Shown: positions 26,830 to 37,507 of the stretch, piece by piece | Layout of the letters: each line of letters starts with the position of its first letter | How positions within the stretch are numbered: the first letter of the stretch is position 1 | Assembly: GCF_000214415.1 (NCBI RefSeq) | Contig: NC_015562.1 | Location: 868,001 to 932,000 of the forward strand | Direction: 5' to 3' | DNA from: Methanotorris igneus Kol 5 | Lineage (GTDB): Archaea > AGJL01 > Methanococci > Methanococcales > Methanococcaceae | DNA length: 64,000 bases | Notes under the pieces: generated by a model | Told to the model about the DNA's origin: nothing | What the model saw: the letters and a program-made list of their open reading frames with translations, nothing else | Databases searched by the model: none | Position numbers and translations under genes: made by a program

Positions 26830-28309
26830 CATCCCCCTCAATTAAACCCCTCAATTCTTCTGTTTCATTGTGTAGGCTAAATAAGATATGGTAAAATGCC
26901 TCATAAGAAATTCCTTCATTATCTATAATCTCTAATTCTTTTATTTTAACTCCATCTACTTCATCAACAAATAAATATGGTGCAACTTTTCTTGGATTTA
27001 ATATCTCATCTTCTTTATAATCATGCCTATTTAAAAATGCCTTTAACTTTTCTTTGTCTATTTTTTCCAAATAATATAATTTCATACAATTGTTAATTTG
27101 CTGTAGGATATATGGACTGTGTGTTATTAATAAAACATAAACTCCTTTGTTAATTAGTTTAACTATTGCCCTTGCAAAAATCCTTTGTGCATCTGGATGA
27201 AGATGAGCTTCTGGTTCTTCAATTATTAGGAGAGTGCCTTTTTTAACAATATTTGAATATTTCACTAATTTCAATATTGGAATTGTTTCTACTACTGATG
27301 AAGATGCACAATGAATTGGAATTGATTTTCCATTTTTTGTAACATACCCAAGTTTATTCATATCTTTGTCATAAACTAATTCCCCTTTTATTATGTGGTC
27401 TTCAAATAATGAAGCAATGTCTTGATTGTCTTGATTAACATCTGAGTTATAAAATTCCGGTTTAAGGTAAGATTTCATAAAATTCTTTATTGGTTCAGGA
27501 AATGCTAATTTTTCTCCTGTATCAAGCATATTCTTAGAATTATCATATATTTCGAAAAAGGCAGGACTATCAAAAACTTTATCAATAAATAAACTTGAAG
27601 ATAAAATAAGACCACTCTTCGAAGCTGGAAGATATATAACATTTTTAATCATATTTTTCAGTAAAATTCTGCACATGTCTATTATTATATGCCCCAATAT
27701 TCTATCATGTTCTTTCAACGCTTTATTATTTATACCTATCAATATATTTTTTCCTATAAGCCTAAAAGATGCAGTCCATGGAGAATTTTCAAAAATTCCA
27801 ATACATAACTTATTTATTTTTTTATTTTTTATATTCCCTTCTTTTAGAAAATCCATTAATATTTTATCAACATACTTTTCATCCATAAATCCAAAATTTT
27901 TTGTTATAACATAATATTCAAATTTTTTATCTAAAACAATTTCTAATTCTCCAAAATCAATACCTTCATAATTAAAAACTCTTTTAATATAATCCTTCTC
28001 CATACACAATTTAATTTCATTAAATTGAATTTTCTCAGTTGATTGTGTTGTATTAGTTATCATTGATTTTAATTTTGATATAACGAAATTTAGGTTATTA
28101 TCGTTGATTATTTTAAATTTACGGAAAGGGGGATATGTAAGATTTTCGAAAATTCCCCAAATCAAATACCCCATATATGTTTTTCCAGTATTATTTTTCC
28201 CAAAAAATATGGTTAATGGTTTTAGTTTAACTTCTCCTTCTTTAATAACACCAAAATCTTTAACTTTAATTGTTAACAATTCATAGTTTTCTTTATTTTC
28301 ATTTTTCAT
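26810..28309 (-). CDS. OLD/AAA_15-type ABC ATPase
   Basis: 499 residues. Walker A FFGKNNTGKT at about 35-44 follows an N-terminal strand pattern typical of OLD/RecF-like ATPases. The region before SSSVVETIPIL resembles a signature segment, Walker B LLIIEEPEAHLHP and the switch LITHSPYIL come near residue 360-400. The middle is a long helical insertion. There is no TOPRIM domain, so nuclease activity would come from the downstream partner. Similar ATPase-plus-effector pairs include PARIS (AriA/AriB), AbiL and Septu; this partner differs. Base composition is slightly more AT-rich than argS next door. Confidence 0.8.
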   Translation of the reverse strand: MKNENKENYELLTIKVKDFGVIKEGEVKLKPLTIFFGKNNTGKTYMGYLIWGIFENLTYPPFRKFKIINDNNLNFVISKLKSMITNTTQSTEKIQFNEIKLCMEKDYIKRVFNYEGIDFGELEIVLDKKFEYYVITKNFGFMDEKYVDKILMDFLKEGNIKNKKINKLCIGIFENSPWTASFRLIGKNILIGINNKALKEHDRILGHIIIDMCRILLKNMIKNVIYLPASKSGLILSSSLFIDKVFDSPAFFEIYDNSKNMLDTGEKLAFPEPIKNFMKSYLKPEFYNSDVNQDNQDIASLFEDHIIKGELVYDKDMNKLGYVTKNGKSIPIHCASSSVVETIPILKLVKYSNIVKKGTLLIIEEPEAHLHPDAQRIFARAIVKLINKGVYVLLITHSPYILQQINNCMKLYYLEKIDKEKLKAFLNRHDYKEDEILNPRKVAPYLFVDEVDGVKIKELEIIDNEGISYEAFYHILFSLHNETEELRGLIEGDDGNFEE

Positions 28310-28324
28310 AATATCACCATAGAA

Positions 28325-30022
28325 TTACATCTTACCGGGACAATCTATACCCAATAATTTTAAGGCATTTTCTATAACAATTTTTGTCGCTTCTACCATT
28401 TTTATTCTTGAGGATTTTTTAACAACATCTTCCTCTTTTAATATTGGGCAATTTCCATAGAACTTGTTGAATGTCTGTGCAACCTCTAAGGCATAATTTG
28501 CAATAATATGTGGTTTCCTACTTTCCGCCGCTTTTTCAACAATTTTTGGGAATTTTGAGAGCGTTTTTATCAATATTTTTTCACTGTTATCTAACTCATA
28601 GTTAAATAAATCTCCTTCAATATCTCCAACTTCAACTTTCTCCAAAATCCTACAACATCTTGCATGAGCATATTGGATAACTGGACATCCAACTTTTTCA
28701 AAATCAAGTGCATCTTCCCATTTAAATACCATTGATTTTTCTGGAGAGATTCTGACGATATTGTATCTCACTGCACCAATTGCAATTATGGTTGCTATTT
28801 TTTCTATCTCTTCCTCATTTTCAGCAATTCCTCTCTTTTTAACTTCCTCCAATGCCCTTCTCTTTGCCTCCTCAAAAAGTTCATCGACACTTATAAACCT
28901 TCCTCTTCTTGTACTCATAGAACCTTCTGGGAGAGATATGAATTCATAAAACACAACCTCAGGAACATTATAGCCAAGCAATTTTAACGCTCCTTTAACC
29001 ATCTCTGCTGTAAGTTTGTGATCCGCCCCTAATATGTCAATTGCAACATCACAATTTCTCATCTTATCTACGTGATATGCGATATCCCTTGTTGAGTATA
29101 AACTTGTTCCATTAGCCCTTGCCAAAACCAACTTCTTCTCTATTCCAAAATCAGATAAATCAAGTTTATAAACATCTTCCTTAACAACCTTTCCAGTTTT
29201 CATAAGATTTTCTATAATTTCCCTTACCATCCCATTCCTTACATACGAACTCTCCCAGACAAATGTGTCGTGTGTTATGTTTATGTTTTTCAGTGTTTCT
29301 TTTATACCCTCTAAAGCATGATTTACTGCATTTTTGAATTTTTCAGTTATCTCATTTTCAATGTTCTTCTCACATGCATCTTCATATTCTTTCATCAAAT
29401 CCAATATCTTTTCCTCTTCTTCTGGATGCTCCTCAAGATATTTATTTGCCTCAATATAGACCTCTGCAATTGCATGGTCTGGTTTTTTGTCGTTTAAGCC
29501 AAACTTATCTATCCCAAACACAACAATTGCCATCTGTCTTCCCATATCATTTACATAATAATGTGTTTCAACATCATACCCAGCAAATTCCAAAATCCTC
29601 TTTAAACTATCCCCTATTATCGCATTTCTCCCATGTCCAATGTGCAAAGGCCCATTAGGGTTAGCTGATGTGTGTTCTAAAATTACTTTTATGTTTTTCT
29701 TTTCCCCTTTTCCATAATTTTCATTTTTTTCTATAATTTCTTTGGTTATTTCATTTGAGAAATCTTTATAGTTTATAAAGAAGTTTATGTATCCGTTTAC
29801 AGCCTCAATCTTCTCAACACCCTCTATGCTCAAACTTTTTGCAATTTCTTCAGCAATTGCCATCGGAGGTTTTCTTAACTCTCTCGCCAATTGGAATGAT
29901 ATATTTGTTGAGTAATCTCCTAACTCTACTGAAGGAGGCTCATCTAACTTTATCTCAAAATCTCTACCAGTTAATTCCCTAATCTTTTCTTTTAGTGCAT
30001 TAATTATATTTTCTTCAATCAT
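28325..30022 (-). CDS. argS: arginyl-tRNA synthetase
   Basis: Class I synthetase charging tRNA-Arg. N-terminal Add-1 domain ([15 protein letters not shown]), then [20 protein letters not shown] with the HIGH motif at about 127-130, and MSTRRG in place of KMSKS as is usual for ArgRS. The DALR anticodon-binding domain ends the protein. 565 residues. The gene starts behind GTGTGATAGGATG and is followed after 15 bases by the ATPase gene. The matching tRNA-Arg (TCT) is encoded at 59702-59776. Confidence 0.96.
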   Translation of the reverse strand: MIEENIINALKEKIRELTGRDFEIKLDEPPSVELGDYSTNISFQLARELRKPPMAIAEEIAKSLSIEGVEKIEAVNGYINFFINYKDFSNEITKEIIEKNENYGKGEKKNIKVILEHTSANPNGPLHIGHGRNAIIGDSLKRILEFAGYDVETHYYVNDMGRQMAIVVFGIDKFGLNDKKPDHAIAEVYIEANKYLEEHPEEEEKILDLMKEYEDACEKNIENEITEKFKNAVNHALEGIKETLKNINITHDTFVWESSYVRNGMVREIIENLMKTGKVVKEDVYKLDLSDFGIEKKLVLARANGTSLYSTRDIAYHVDKMRNCDVAIDILGADHKLTAEMVKGALKLLGYNVPEVVFYEFISLPEGSMSTRRGRFISVDELFEEAKRRALEEVKKRGIAENEEEIEKIATIIAIGAVRYNIVRISPEKSMVFKWEDALDFEKVGCPVIQYAHARCCRILEKVEVGDIEGDLFNYELDNSEKILIKTLSKFPKIVEKAAESRKPHIIANYALEVAQTFNKFYGNCPILKEEDVVKKSSRIKMVEATKIVIENALKLLGIDCPGKM

Positions 30023-30096
30023 CCTATCACACTTTTATTTTTATTTTAATTAATTTTTATCTTTTAATTTAGTTTTTTTAATTTTAATATTTTATT

Positions 30097-30972
30097 TTAA
30101 TTATTTTCAAATAATTCTTTGATATGTTTGTTTTCTGGATGATTCCACCAATCAAACTGAGATATTGGGACATAGTAAATAACATTTCCATGCTTTTCTC
30201 CTAAAACATATTCTTCAGGAGTATCACATAATTTTGATGGATTGTAGTAATAACTACTCAATGCATTTAAATAGTTATCATCTATTGGTGGGTTTAGGTA
30301 ATGCCTAATAAAATCATCAAGGTTTTTTGGTAGTATATAATTGCCGTTTGAATACTTATTTAAATAATCAAGATACATCTGATATAGGTAAGAGTATTCT
30401 AAATACTTTCTATTATTACCCATTATTATACCTGGTGGATGGTAATGGTTTTTAGTTAAATATGTGCTCTCAATGGCAACCAAATCCCCATTATCCAACT
30501 CAACAATAACCCACATGTGCCCGGCATTTGATAACGATGCCTCTCCTGGTGGTGGGTTGGGAGATTCCGCTATATATGCCTTAAATCCATAACCCTCTAA
30601 AATCCACTCCAATTGGGCTGATGCTTCTGAGCAATCATAGTATTCTTCCTTATATGTGGGAAGTTTTATGTTTTTTAAGATTGCATAGAGTGTTCTGATA
30701 TTCCTAACCTTAACATCAGGATACATTTTATCTGCAACCTCATAATAATTCTTTGGAAATTCATCCATTTTTGGATACGTTTTATTGAAGGTTTTGTTTA
30801 GTTCATTTATAAATATTGAATTACTGGTATTAATGTGGTTCAAATCATCCAACAAACTCAAATTTCTCAGTTTTGTATTTGTGTAGAGTTCTGTTTGTAT
30901 GCCCGTATAGATTATCATCTCTACTACCAATATAGCAACTAAAACCGCCAAAATTTTATCTAACAGTCCCAT
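30097..30972 (-). CDS. membrane-anchored transglutaminase-like protein
   Basis: One N-terminal transmembrane helix (ILAVLVAILVVEMIIYTGI) anchors a 265-residue extracellular domain. A transglutaminase/papain-like triad is recognisable: Cys114 in YYDCSEAS, His152 in NAGHMWVIVE and an acid in AIEST (Glu168). Such domains may be peptidases or be inactive scaffolds. It is divergent from rqcH with about 50 bases between. Substrate unknown. Confidence 0.65.
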   Translation of the reverse strand: MGLLDKILAVLVAILVVEMIIYTGIQTELYTNTKLRNLSLLDDLNHINTSNSIFINELNKTFNKTYPKMDEFPKNYYEVADKMYPDVKVRNIRTLYAILKNIKLPTYKEEYYDCSEASAQLEWILEGYGFKAYIAESPNPPPGEASLSNAGHMWVIVELDNGDLVAIESTYLTKNHYHPPGIIMGNNRKYLEYSYLYQMYLDYLNKYSNGNYILPKNLDDFIRHYLNPPIDDNYLNALSSYYYNPSKLCDTPEEYVLGEKHGNVIYYVPISQFDWWNHPENKHIKELFENN

Positions 30973-31029
30973 ACTGTCCCCAATGAATTAATAAAAGAAT
31001 ACAAAAATAAATAAATTTTGGTGAAGATT

Positions 31030-33057
31030 ATGAAAACAGAAATGACAAACATAGACATTAACGTTGCTGTTAGAGAACTCCAAAAGGCAATAAATGGAAA
31101 ATTGGATAAAGCATTTTTAATAGATAGAGAAGATGGAAAAGAACTAATCTTAAAAATCCACATCCCAGAAATTGGGACAAGGGAAATAGCAATTGGTGTT
31201 GGTAAATACAAGTATATAACAATGACTAACTATGAGAGAGAAAAGCCAAAAATTCCCCCAACTTTTGCAATGCTTCTCAGAAAACACCTAAAAAACATAA
31301 AAATAACAAAAATAGAGCAGCATGACTTTGATAGAATAGTTATCATTACATTTGAGTGGAATGAAACAGTTTACAAATTGGTTATAGAATTGTTTGGAGA
31401 GGGGAACGTAATACTATTGGACAAAGAAGATAGAATAATCATGCCTTTGAAAATAGAAAGATGGAGCACAAGGACCATTGCACCAAAGGAGATTTACAAA
31501 TTTCCACCACAAAGAGACCTAACACCATTCAACTTAGATTATTCTATTGCATTTGATATCTTTAAGGACTACTTTAACAAAGAGGAAAATAAAGACACTG
31601 AATGCGTAAGAGTTATATCAAGAATTTTTGGGCTTGCTGGGCTTTATGCAGAGGAGATTTGTGAGAGAGCCGGAATAGATAAGAGCAAGAAAAATCCAAC
31701 CGAAGAGGAATTAAAGAAACTCTTTAATGCTACAAAGGACTTATTTAATGATGTACTCAACAACAAAAAACCACAGATAATCATAAAAGACGGAGAATAT
31801 GTTGATGTAGTTCCAATAAATTTAAAGAAGTATGAGAATTTTGAAAAAAAAGAATACGGGGAGTTTTTAGAAGCATTGGATGATTACTTTGCACAATTTA
31901 TGGCAAAGGTTGAAACCAAAAAAGAAGAGTCAAAACTACAAAAATTAATAAAAAAACAGGAGAGAATTTTAAAGACACAGTTAGAGACCTTAGAAAAATA
32001 TGAAAAGCAGATGCAGGAAAATCAGGAGAAAGGGGACTTAATATATGCAAACTACACATTGGTGGATGAAATACTAAACACCCTAAGAAACGCCAGAGAG
32101 AAGATGGAGTGGTATAAGATAAAGAAAATAGTAAATGAACATAAAGATCACCCTATATTAGGATTAATTCAAAATATAAATGAGAAAAATGGGGAAATTG
32201 TAATAAAACTATCCGCTGATTATGGAGACAAAAAAATAGAGAAAAATGTATCATTAGACATTAGAAAAAACGCCTTTGAGAACGCAGAAACTTACTATAC
32301 CAAATCCAAAAAACTAAAAAGTAAAATAGAGGGGATAAAAGAAGCAATAAAATTATCTGAGAAAAAATTAGCGGAATTAAAAGAAAAAGGAGAAATTGAA
32401 TTAAAAGAACTCAAAGAGAAAGAAAAAATCAAGAAGAAAGAAAGAAAAGAGAGAAAATGGTATGAAAAATTCAAATGGACTGTAATAAATGGATTCTTAG
32501 TTATTGCCGGTAAGGATGCAGTGACAAATGAACTCCTCATAAAAAAATATACTGAAGATGATGATATCGTGTTCCACGCACAGATAGAAGGGGCTCCTTT
32601 TACAGTCATAAAAACCAATAAAAGAATTGTTGATGAAGAAACATTAAACGAGGTTGCAAAGTTCTCTGTTGCCCATTCAAGGGCTTGGAAATTAGGTTGG
32701 GGAGCATTGGATACATACTGGGTAAAGCCAGAACAGGTATCCAAAACAGCAGAGAGTGGGGAGTATTTGAAGAAAGGGGCGTTTGTGATTAGAGGGAAGA
32801 GAAACTTCATAAGAAATGTCCCATTGGAGTTGGGAATAGGGATTATCGAGTATGATGGGGACTTAAAATTAACAACCGCTCCACCAGACACACTAAAAAA
32901 GAGTTTCAAAAAATGGGTTTTATTAAAACCATCTGACAGCAAGAAAAAGAGTGAATTGGTTAAAGAGTTGAAAAATATCTTTAAAGAATACGGTGTTGAT
33001 GATGAAGACATTTTAAGGGTTCTTCCACCAGGGGATAGTGAAATAGTTCAGAAATAA
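31030..33057 (+). CDS. rqcH: ribosome rescue protein RqcH (NEMF/Rqc2 family)
   Basis: Binds peptidyl-tRNA-obstructed large subunits and, in other organisms, recruits tRNA to add C-terminal tails to stalled chains. NFACT-N domain at about 1-180 (MTNIDINVAVRELQ, ILKIHIPEIGTREIAIG), helix-hairpin and long coiled coil at about 290-480, then the NFACT-R domain WYEKFKWTVINGFLVIAGKD. ATG 31030 follows GGTGAAG; in-frame TTG/GTG codons at 31018-31023 overlap that site. Confidence 0.92.
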   Translation: MKTEMTNIDINVAVRELQKAINGKLDKAFLIDREDGKELILKIHIPEIGTREIAIGVGKYKYITMTNYEREKPKIPPTFAMLLRKHLKNIKITKIEQHDFDRIVIITFEWNETVYKLVIELFGEGNVILLDKEDRIIMPLKIERWSTRTIAPKEIYKFPPQRDLTPFNLDYSIAFDIFKDYFNKEENKDTECVRVISRIFGLAGLYAEEICERAGIDKSKKNPTEEELKKLFNATKDLFNDVLNNKKPQIIIKDGEYVDVVPINLKKYENFEKKEYGEFLEALDDYFAQFMAKVETKKEESKLQKLIKKQERILKTQLETLEKYEKQMQENQEKGDLIYANYTLVDEILNTLRNAREKMEWYKIKKIVNEHKDHPILGLIQNINEKNGEIVIKLSADYGDKKIEKNVSLDIRKNAFENAETYYTKSKKLKSKIEGIKEAIKLSEKKLAELKEKGEIELKELKEKEKIKKKERKERKWYEKFKWTVINGFLVIAGKDAVTNELLIKKYTEDDDIVFHAQIEGAPFTVIKTNKRIVDEETLNEVAKFSVAHSRAWKLGWGALDTYWVKPEQVSKTAESGEYLKKGAFVIRGKRNFIRNVPLELGIGIIEYDGDLKLTTAPPDTLKKSFKKWVLLKPSDSKKKSELVKELKNIFKEYGVDDEDILRVLPPGDSEIVQK

Positions 33058-33240
33058 ATTATGGCAATAGTTTAACATTTACAATATCCAAAATAAAAAA
33101 TACGTGGTTTTTAAGTTGTATTTTTTATATATCTCTTTTTGTTTCCCATGATTTTTATTTTTGTGTTTTTATTTTATTATTTTTCCACTTTCATACATCG
33201 TATTATCTGTTCATTAACTATTCGTATTTTTCGACATCCT

Positions 33241-35169
33241 CTAAAATATTAATAATCCTATCATATAAACTATTAGAGCAGCTATGAAAGCTACAAATGT
33301 GCTATATATTACAGAGAATATAGCCCACTTCCACCCAGCTTCCTGTTTAATGACAGCAATTGTGGCTAAACATGGGATGTAAAGTGTAAAAAACACCATA
33401 TATGAGAGTAGAGAGGCTTTTGGTAGAGTGGATAGTGTGGCTTTTAAACTCTCTTCTCCAACACCATACAGTATTGCCAATGTACTAACTACATTCTCTT
33501 TAGCTATAAAACCATATATTAAAGCTGAAGACAACTTCCAATCCCAACCAAATATTTGGAATATGTATGAGAGGTATTTACCAATAATAGCTGAATATGA
33601 TAGTGAGATATCTGACACATAACCACTGGGTCCAAAGCTTGATAGGAACCATATTAATATAGATCCAAATAAAATTACTGTTCCTGCCTTTCTTATAAAG
33701 GAATATATATTTTCCCAAGCATTTTTTAAAGCCATTTTTATATTTGGAAAGTGATATTTAGGAAGCTCTATTATTAGAGGTTCTGGCTGATCTTTAAATA
33801 TTGCTTTTCTAAACAGTAAAGCTGAAAATAAAGCTGCAGCTATTCCTACAAAATACATTAATAATAGAATTAATCCAGGATTTTTTGGGAATAGTAAAGC
33901 TGAGAGTATAATTAATGCTGGTAATCTTGCAGGACAAGTTATGAAAGGATTTATTAAGATAGTTACTAACCTATCCCTCTCATTCTCTATTATTCTTGTA
34001 GCTAAAATTCCAGGAACATTACAACCAAATGACATTATTATTGGTAATATTGCCAATCCTGGCAGTCCAAATTTATTTAAAATCTTTTCAGTTAATAGAG
34101 GTAATCTTGCTAATAAACCAGTTTCTCCTAATATGGATAAACTTATAAATAGGAAGGCAATGTTTGGTAAGAATGTTAAAACTGATCCTACTCCCCCTAT
34201 AATACCATCAGCCACTAATGAGGCTAATACTTTATCTCCTATACTTTTAGAAGCATAGTCAGCTAAGTAGCTAATGAAGTAATCAATAATATCTACAAAA
34301 GGCTGAGCAAAATCAAAGGTTATTTTAAATAAAATCCAAACTATTGGAATTAAAGCGAGGATACCATAAACTTCATGAGTGAAGATTCTATCCAATAGAT
34401 CTGTTATATCTCTCTTTTCCTCCCTTTTTATACACTCCTTCACAATCTTATCAATAATCTTATACCTCTCTTTAGATATATCTACTTTAATATTTTTTAA
34501 AAGCTCTTCAATATCTTTTGAAACTTTAGAATTTTTAACTATTTCTTTTACAATTTGATCATTTTCTAATAATTTAACAGCTAAAAATCTTAAATTATAA
34601 TTTTTTAAATTCTCATCTCTCTTTAATATTTCAATAATTTTGTTAATAATATCTTCAATTTCCTTATTATATCTTATTTTAGGTTTTCTTTTATTTTTTA
34701 AATTTTCTAAAATTTTTTTCTTTAGATCTTCAATTCCTATATTTTTCTTAGCAGAGATTTTTACAACATCTATACCCAATAACTCTTTTAGCTTTTTTTC
34801 ATCCACTATAACATTTGTAGAATCTATTTTATTTAACACTAATAGAACATTATAACCAGTGTCTAACAACTCTAAGGTTAAATATAAATCTCTATCAAGG
34901 GTATTTATATCAGCTATATTAACAATTAAATCTGGCTTCTCTGTTAGGAAGTATTTTTTAACTACTATTTCATCCATAGCACTACCTGAGAGATTATAAA
35001 CTCCTGGAAGATCAATAATTTCAATTTTCTCATCTCCATATATGAAAACTCCTTCTTTTTTCTCAACCGTGACTCCTGGCCAGTTACCCACATAAACTCT
35101 ACCACCCGTTAAAAGATTAAATAAAGTAGATTTCCCCACATTAGGGTTTCCTATTAATGCTATCCTCAT
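33241..35169 (-). CDS. feoB: ferrous iron transporter FeoB
   Basis: Inner-membrane Fe(II) transporter with an N-terminal GTPase: G1 GNPNVGKST at 7-15, DLPGVYN (G3) and LVLNKID (G4), then a helical GDI-like domain and the C-terminal membrane part with two Gate motifs (FGCNVPG; PCLATIA). 642 residues is full length. The start overlaps the feoA stop by four bases (ATGA type), so feoA and feoB are co-translated. The spacer on its 3' side (33058-33240) holds nothing recognisable. Confidence 0.96.
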   Translation of the reverse strand: MRIALIGNPNVGKSTLFNLLTGGRVYVGNWPGVTVEKKEGVFIYGDEKIEIIDLPGVYNLSGSAMDEIVVKKYFLTEKPDLIVNIADINTLDRDLYLTLELLDTGYNVLLVLNKIDSTNVIVDEKKLKELLGIDVVKISAKKNIGIEDLKKKILENLKNKRKPKIRYNKEIEDIINKIIEILKRDENLKNYNLRFLAVKLLENDQIVKEIVKNSKVSKDIEELLKNIKVDISKERYKIIDKIVKECIKREEKRDITDLLDRIFTHEVYGILALIPIVWILFKITFDFAQPFVDIIDYFISYLADYASKSIGDKVLASLVADGIIGGVGSVLTFLPNIAFLFISLSILGETGLLARLPLLTEKILNKFGLPGLAILPIIMSFGCNVPGILATRIIENERDRLVTILINPFITCPARLPALIILSALLFPKNPGLILLLMYFVGIAAALFSALLFRKAIFKDQPEPLIIELPKYHFPNIKMALKNAWENIYSFIRKAGTVILFGSILIWFLSSFGPSGYVSDISLSYSAIIGKYLSYIFQIFGWDWKLSSALIYGFIAKENVVSTLAILYGVGEESLKATLSTLPKASLLSYMVFFTLYIPCLATIAVIKQEAGWKWAIFSVIYSTFVAFIAALIVYMIGLLIF

Positions 35170-35390
35170 TTAATATCACCTACAATAATTTTCATAGCTA
35201 CTCCTCTCCCTAATGCTATCTTCACACCTCTATTTTCTACAATTACTGGACCATGACTGTTTTTTAACACTTTAACCTTATCACCAATAACTAAACCCAT
35301 TGACTGTAACCTATTTTTTAAACCATAGCCAGCCAGTATATCTTTTATTACTACAACCTTCCCCTCTTCTACATCAGCTAAACTCATCAT
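35166..35390 (-). CDS. feoA: ferrous iron transport protein FeoA
   Basis: SH3-like protein of 74 residues that interacts with FeoB. GYGLKNRLQSMGLVIGDKVKV and the VENRGVKIALGRGVAMKI end are diagnostic. First gene of feoAB. A TTAAAATTT-type inverted repeat lies 15-42 bases upstream of its start. Confidence 0.93.
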   Translation of the reverse strand: MMSLADVEEGKVVVIKDILAGYGLKNRLQSMGLVIGDKVKVLKNSHGPVIVENRGVKIALGRGVAMKIIVGDIK

Positions 35391-35404
35391 AATTTAACCT
35401 CACT

Positions 35405-35432
35405 TAAAATTTTTAAGTATAGTTAAATTTTA
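35405..35432 (-). promoter_or_regulatory. possible operator of feoAB
   Basis: TAAAATTT (35405-35412) and AAATTTTA (35425-35432) form an 8-bp inverted repeat with a 12-base spacer just upstream of feoA. Iron-dependent DtxR/MDR1-type repressors bind such sites in other archaea. In such AT-rich DNA the pattern could be chance. Confidence 0.3.
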
Positions 35433-35455
35433 TCATATCATATATATAATTTTCG

Positions 35456-36008
35456 GTTAAACAGAGGTTGTTGTGGCATCCCGAAATTATTTCGCACCAG
35501 TAGGTAAAGAGGAATGTTAATAATAGGGATAATATGAAGGGAGCAAAACTTAACGATAAAAAGATTAGGAAAATCATTACATGGAAAGAAAAGGGCTTTG
35601 AAACCAGCCGTATAGCTAAGAAAGTTGGAGTAACTCCCCGTAGAGTTCAGCAAATATGGAAAGAATATAGAGAGACCGGGGAAATTCCAAAGATAAAGCG
35701 TAGGGGTAGAAAGCCAAAGAAAATATCGAAGGAAGAGATTAATTTAGTTCTTAAAGCAGTTGAGGAGTATAAAGGAACCAGTCCCGTACACTTAGAGAAA
35801 TACATAGAACGCAAGCACAATATACATATTCCTCATAATCGTATATATACATTCTTGAACGCAGATTCTATTTATATGGCATTTCAAAGCTTGAGGGTTT
35901 ATAGAAGCATTATCTAAAACTGAAGTTTCGTTAAATGCATAAACCCTCCAATTAATAGTAAACTTAGCAAAGCTATCCACAACCTCATATTATCACCTAT
36001 TGTTTAAC
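35456..36008 (+). mobile_element. transposase relic with possible short terminal repeats
   Basis: GTTAAACA at 35456 and TGTTTAAC at 36001 may be the ends of an insertion sequence whose middle is deleted. The first 127 codons of a transposase (35534-35917) remain: a helix-turn-helix domain IRKIITWKEKGFETSRIAKK with a basic linker RRGRKPKK, resembling the N-terminus of IS481/IS630-type enzymes. After HNRIY the frame changes character and the DDE catalytic domain is absent. Sequence near its left end recurs at about 22020. Confidence 0.6.
35534..35917 (+). pseudogene. truncated transposase, DNA-binding part
   Basis: 127 residues; residues 10-60 are the helix-turn-helix (VGVTPRRVQQIWKEYRETG), residues 80-112 the start of the next domain (EEYKGTSPVHLEKYIERKHN). 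The last 20 residues (LNADSIYMAFQSLRVYRSII) do not continue the family, marking a deletion junction. Without a catalytic domain it cannot transpose. Confidence 0.65.
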
Positions 36009-36091
36009 TTGATTATATGTAGTAATTTAGCTACACATATAATTAAAAAATAAAAATGGAGTTGTGCATATTTATGACATATTATTAAACA

Positions 36092-36688
36092 TCACTTTAT
36101 TCCCATAACCTTTCTCAAAACCATGGATGTCGCCATTGAGCACAATATATACCATCCAAGCCATCCTAATGTAGCATCAGAAACAATTCCAAAGCCACCT
36201 TTATAAAAGATACTTCCAAGCCAATGCCAAAATGAAACAAAAAGGATCTTTGACAATATATATGGGAGATGAACAATTACCCCATTCCAATCTGGATATA
36301 GCGTATGGAAAACCCCACCATAACCATAGACGTGCCTCAAATATGCAAAAATTGCTATAATTGGAATCCATGTATATATCATTGGCTTAAAACTCATTTT
36401 CATCATTTCCATTTGCATTTCCATCATTTTCTGCTGTTCCTCTTGTAACTTCTGCAACATTTCTGGGTCTTTCATAGCTCTTTTATATTTTACTTGGAAT
36501 TCTTGAATCTCTTTTTTTAATTTTGCCATTTTATCTTGGTCAACAAGTAGTTTTGTTGCGAGATTTATGATGAAGGACACCAAAAATGCAATAATAAGTA
36601 TCGCAATAGCAGGATGTAAATGCTCTATCAGTGGCATAAATATGGCATCTAAGGTTCTATAATAAACATCAAAAATAAAATCAAACAT
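36092..36688 (-). CDS. YidC/Oxa1-like membrane insertase (DUF106)
   Basis: Archaeal DUF106 protein of the Oxa1 superfamily (related to EMC3 and TMCO1), expected to insert membrane proteins co-translationally. Three hydrophobic segments are visible (about 22-46, 103-117 and the C-terminal region) with a long cytosolic, Met-rich coiled coil between the first two ([17 protein letters not shown]). It is third in the series secY-adkA-DUF106 at the end of the ribosomal operon. 198 residues. Confidence 0.88.
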   Translation of the reverse strand: MFDFIFDVYYRTLDAIFMPLIEHLHPAIAILIIAFLVSFIINLATKLLVDQDKMAKLKKEIQEFQVKYKRAMKDPEMLQKLQEEQQKMMEMQMEMMKMSFKPMIYTWIPIIAIFAYLRHVYGYGGVFHTLYPDWNGVIVHLPYILSKILFVSFWHWLGSIFYKGGFGIVSDATLGWLGWYILCSMATSMVLRKVMGIK

Positions 36689-36759
36689 CTATATCCCCTT
36701 TTTAAGAACTTTTTAACATTATATCAAATCTTAATAAAAATAAAGGTAAAGAATTCAAT

Positions 36760-37347
<588 letters not shown>

Positions 37348-37507
37348 TTAATGAACCTTTAGCAGGACTTTTTATTTATGTAAAATTTTGTTTTATATAA
37401 TTTGCTGAAAATAGGAAGACATTAAAAAGTTAATAAAAAGTTAATACAGAACCAAAAAATTGTATTAAGTAGGTCTCTAATCTATTCTAACTTCTATTTA
37501 TAATGTT

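Noticed and set aside
35438-35653. Minus-strand frame upstream of feoA
   Set aside because: It is antisense to the transposase relic, with no recognisable product or start signal.
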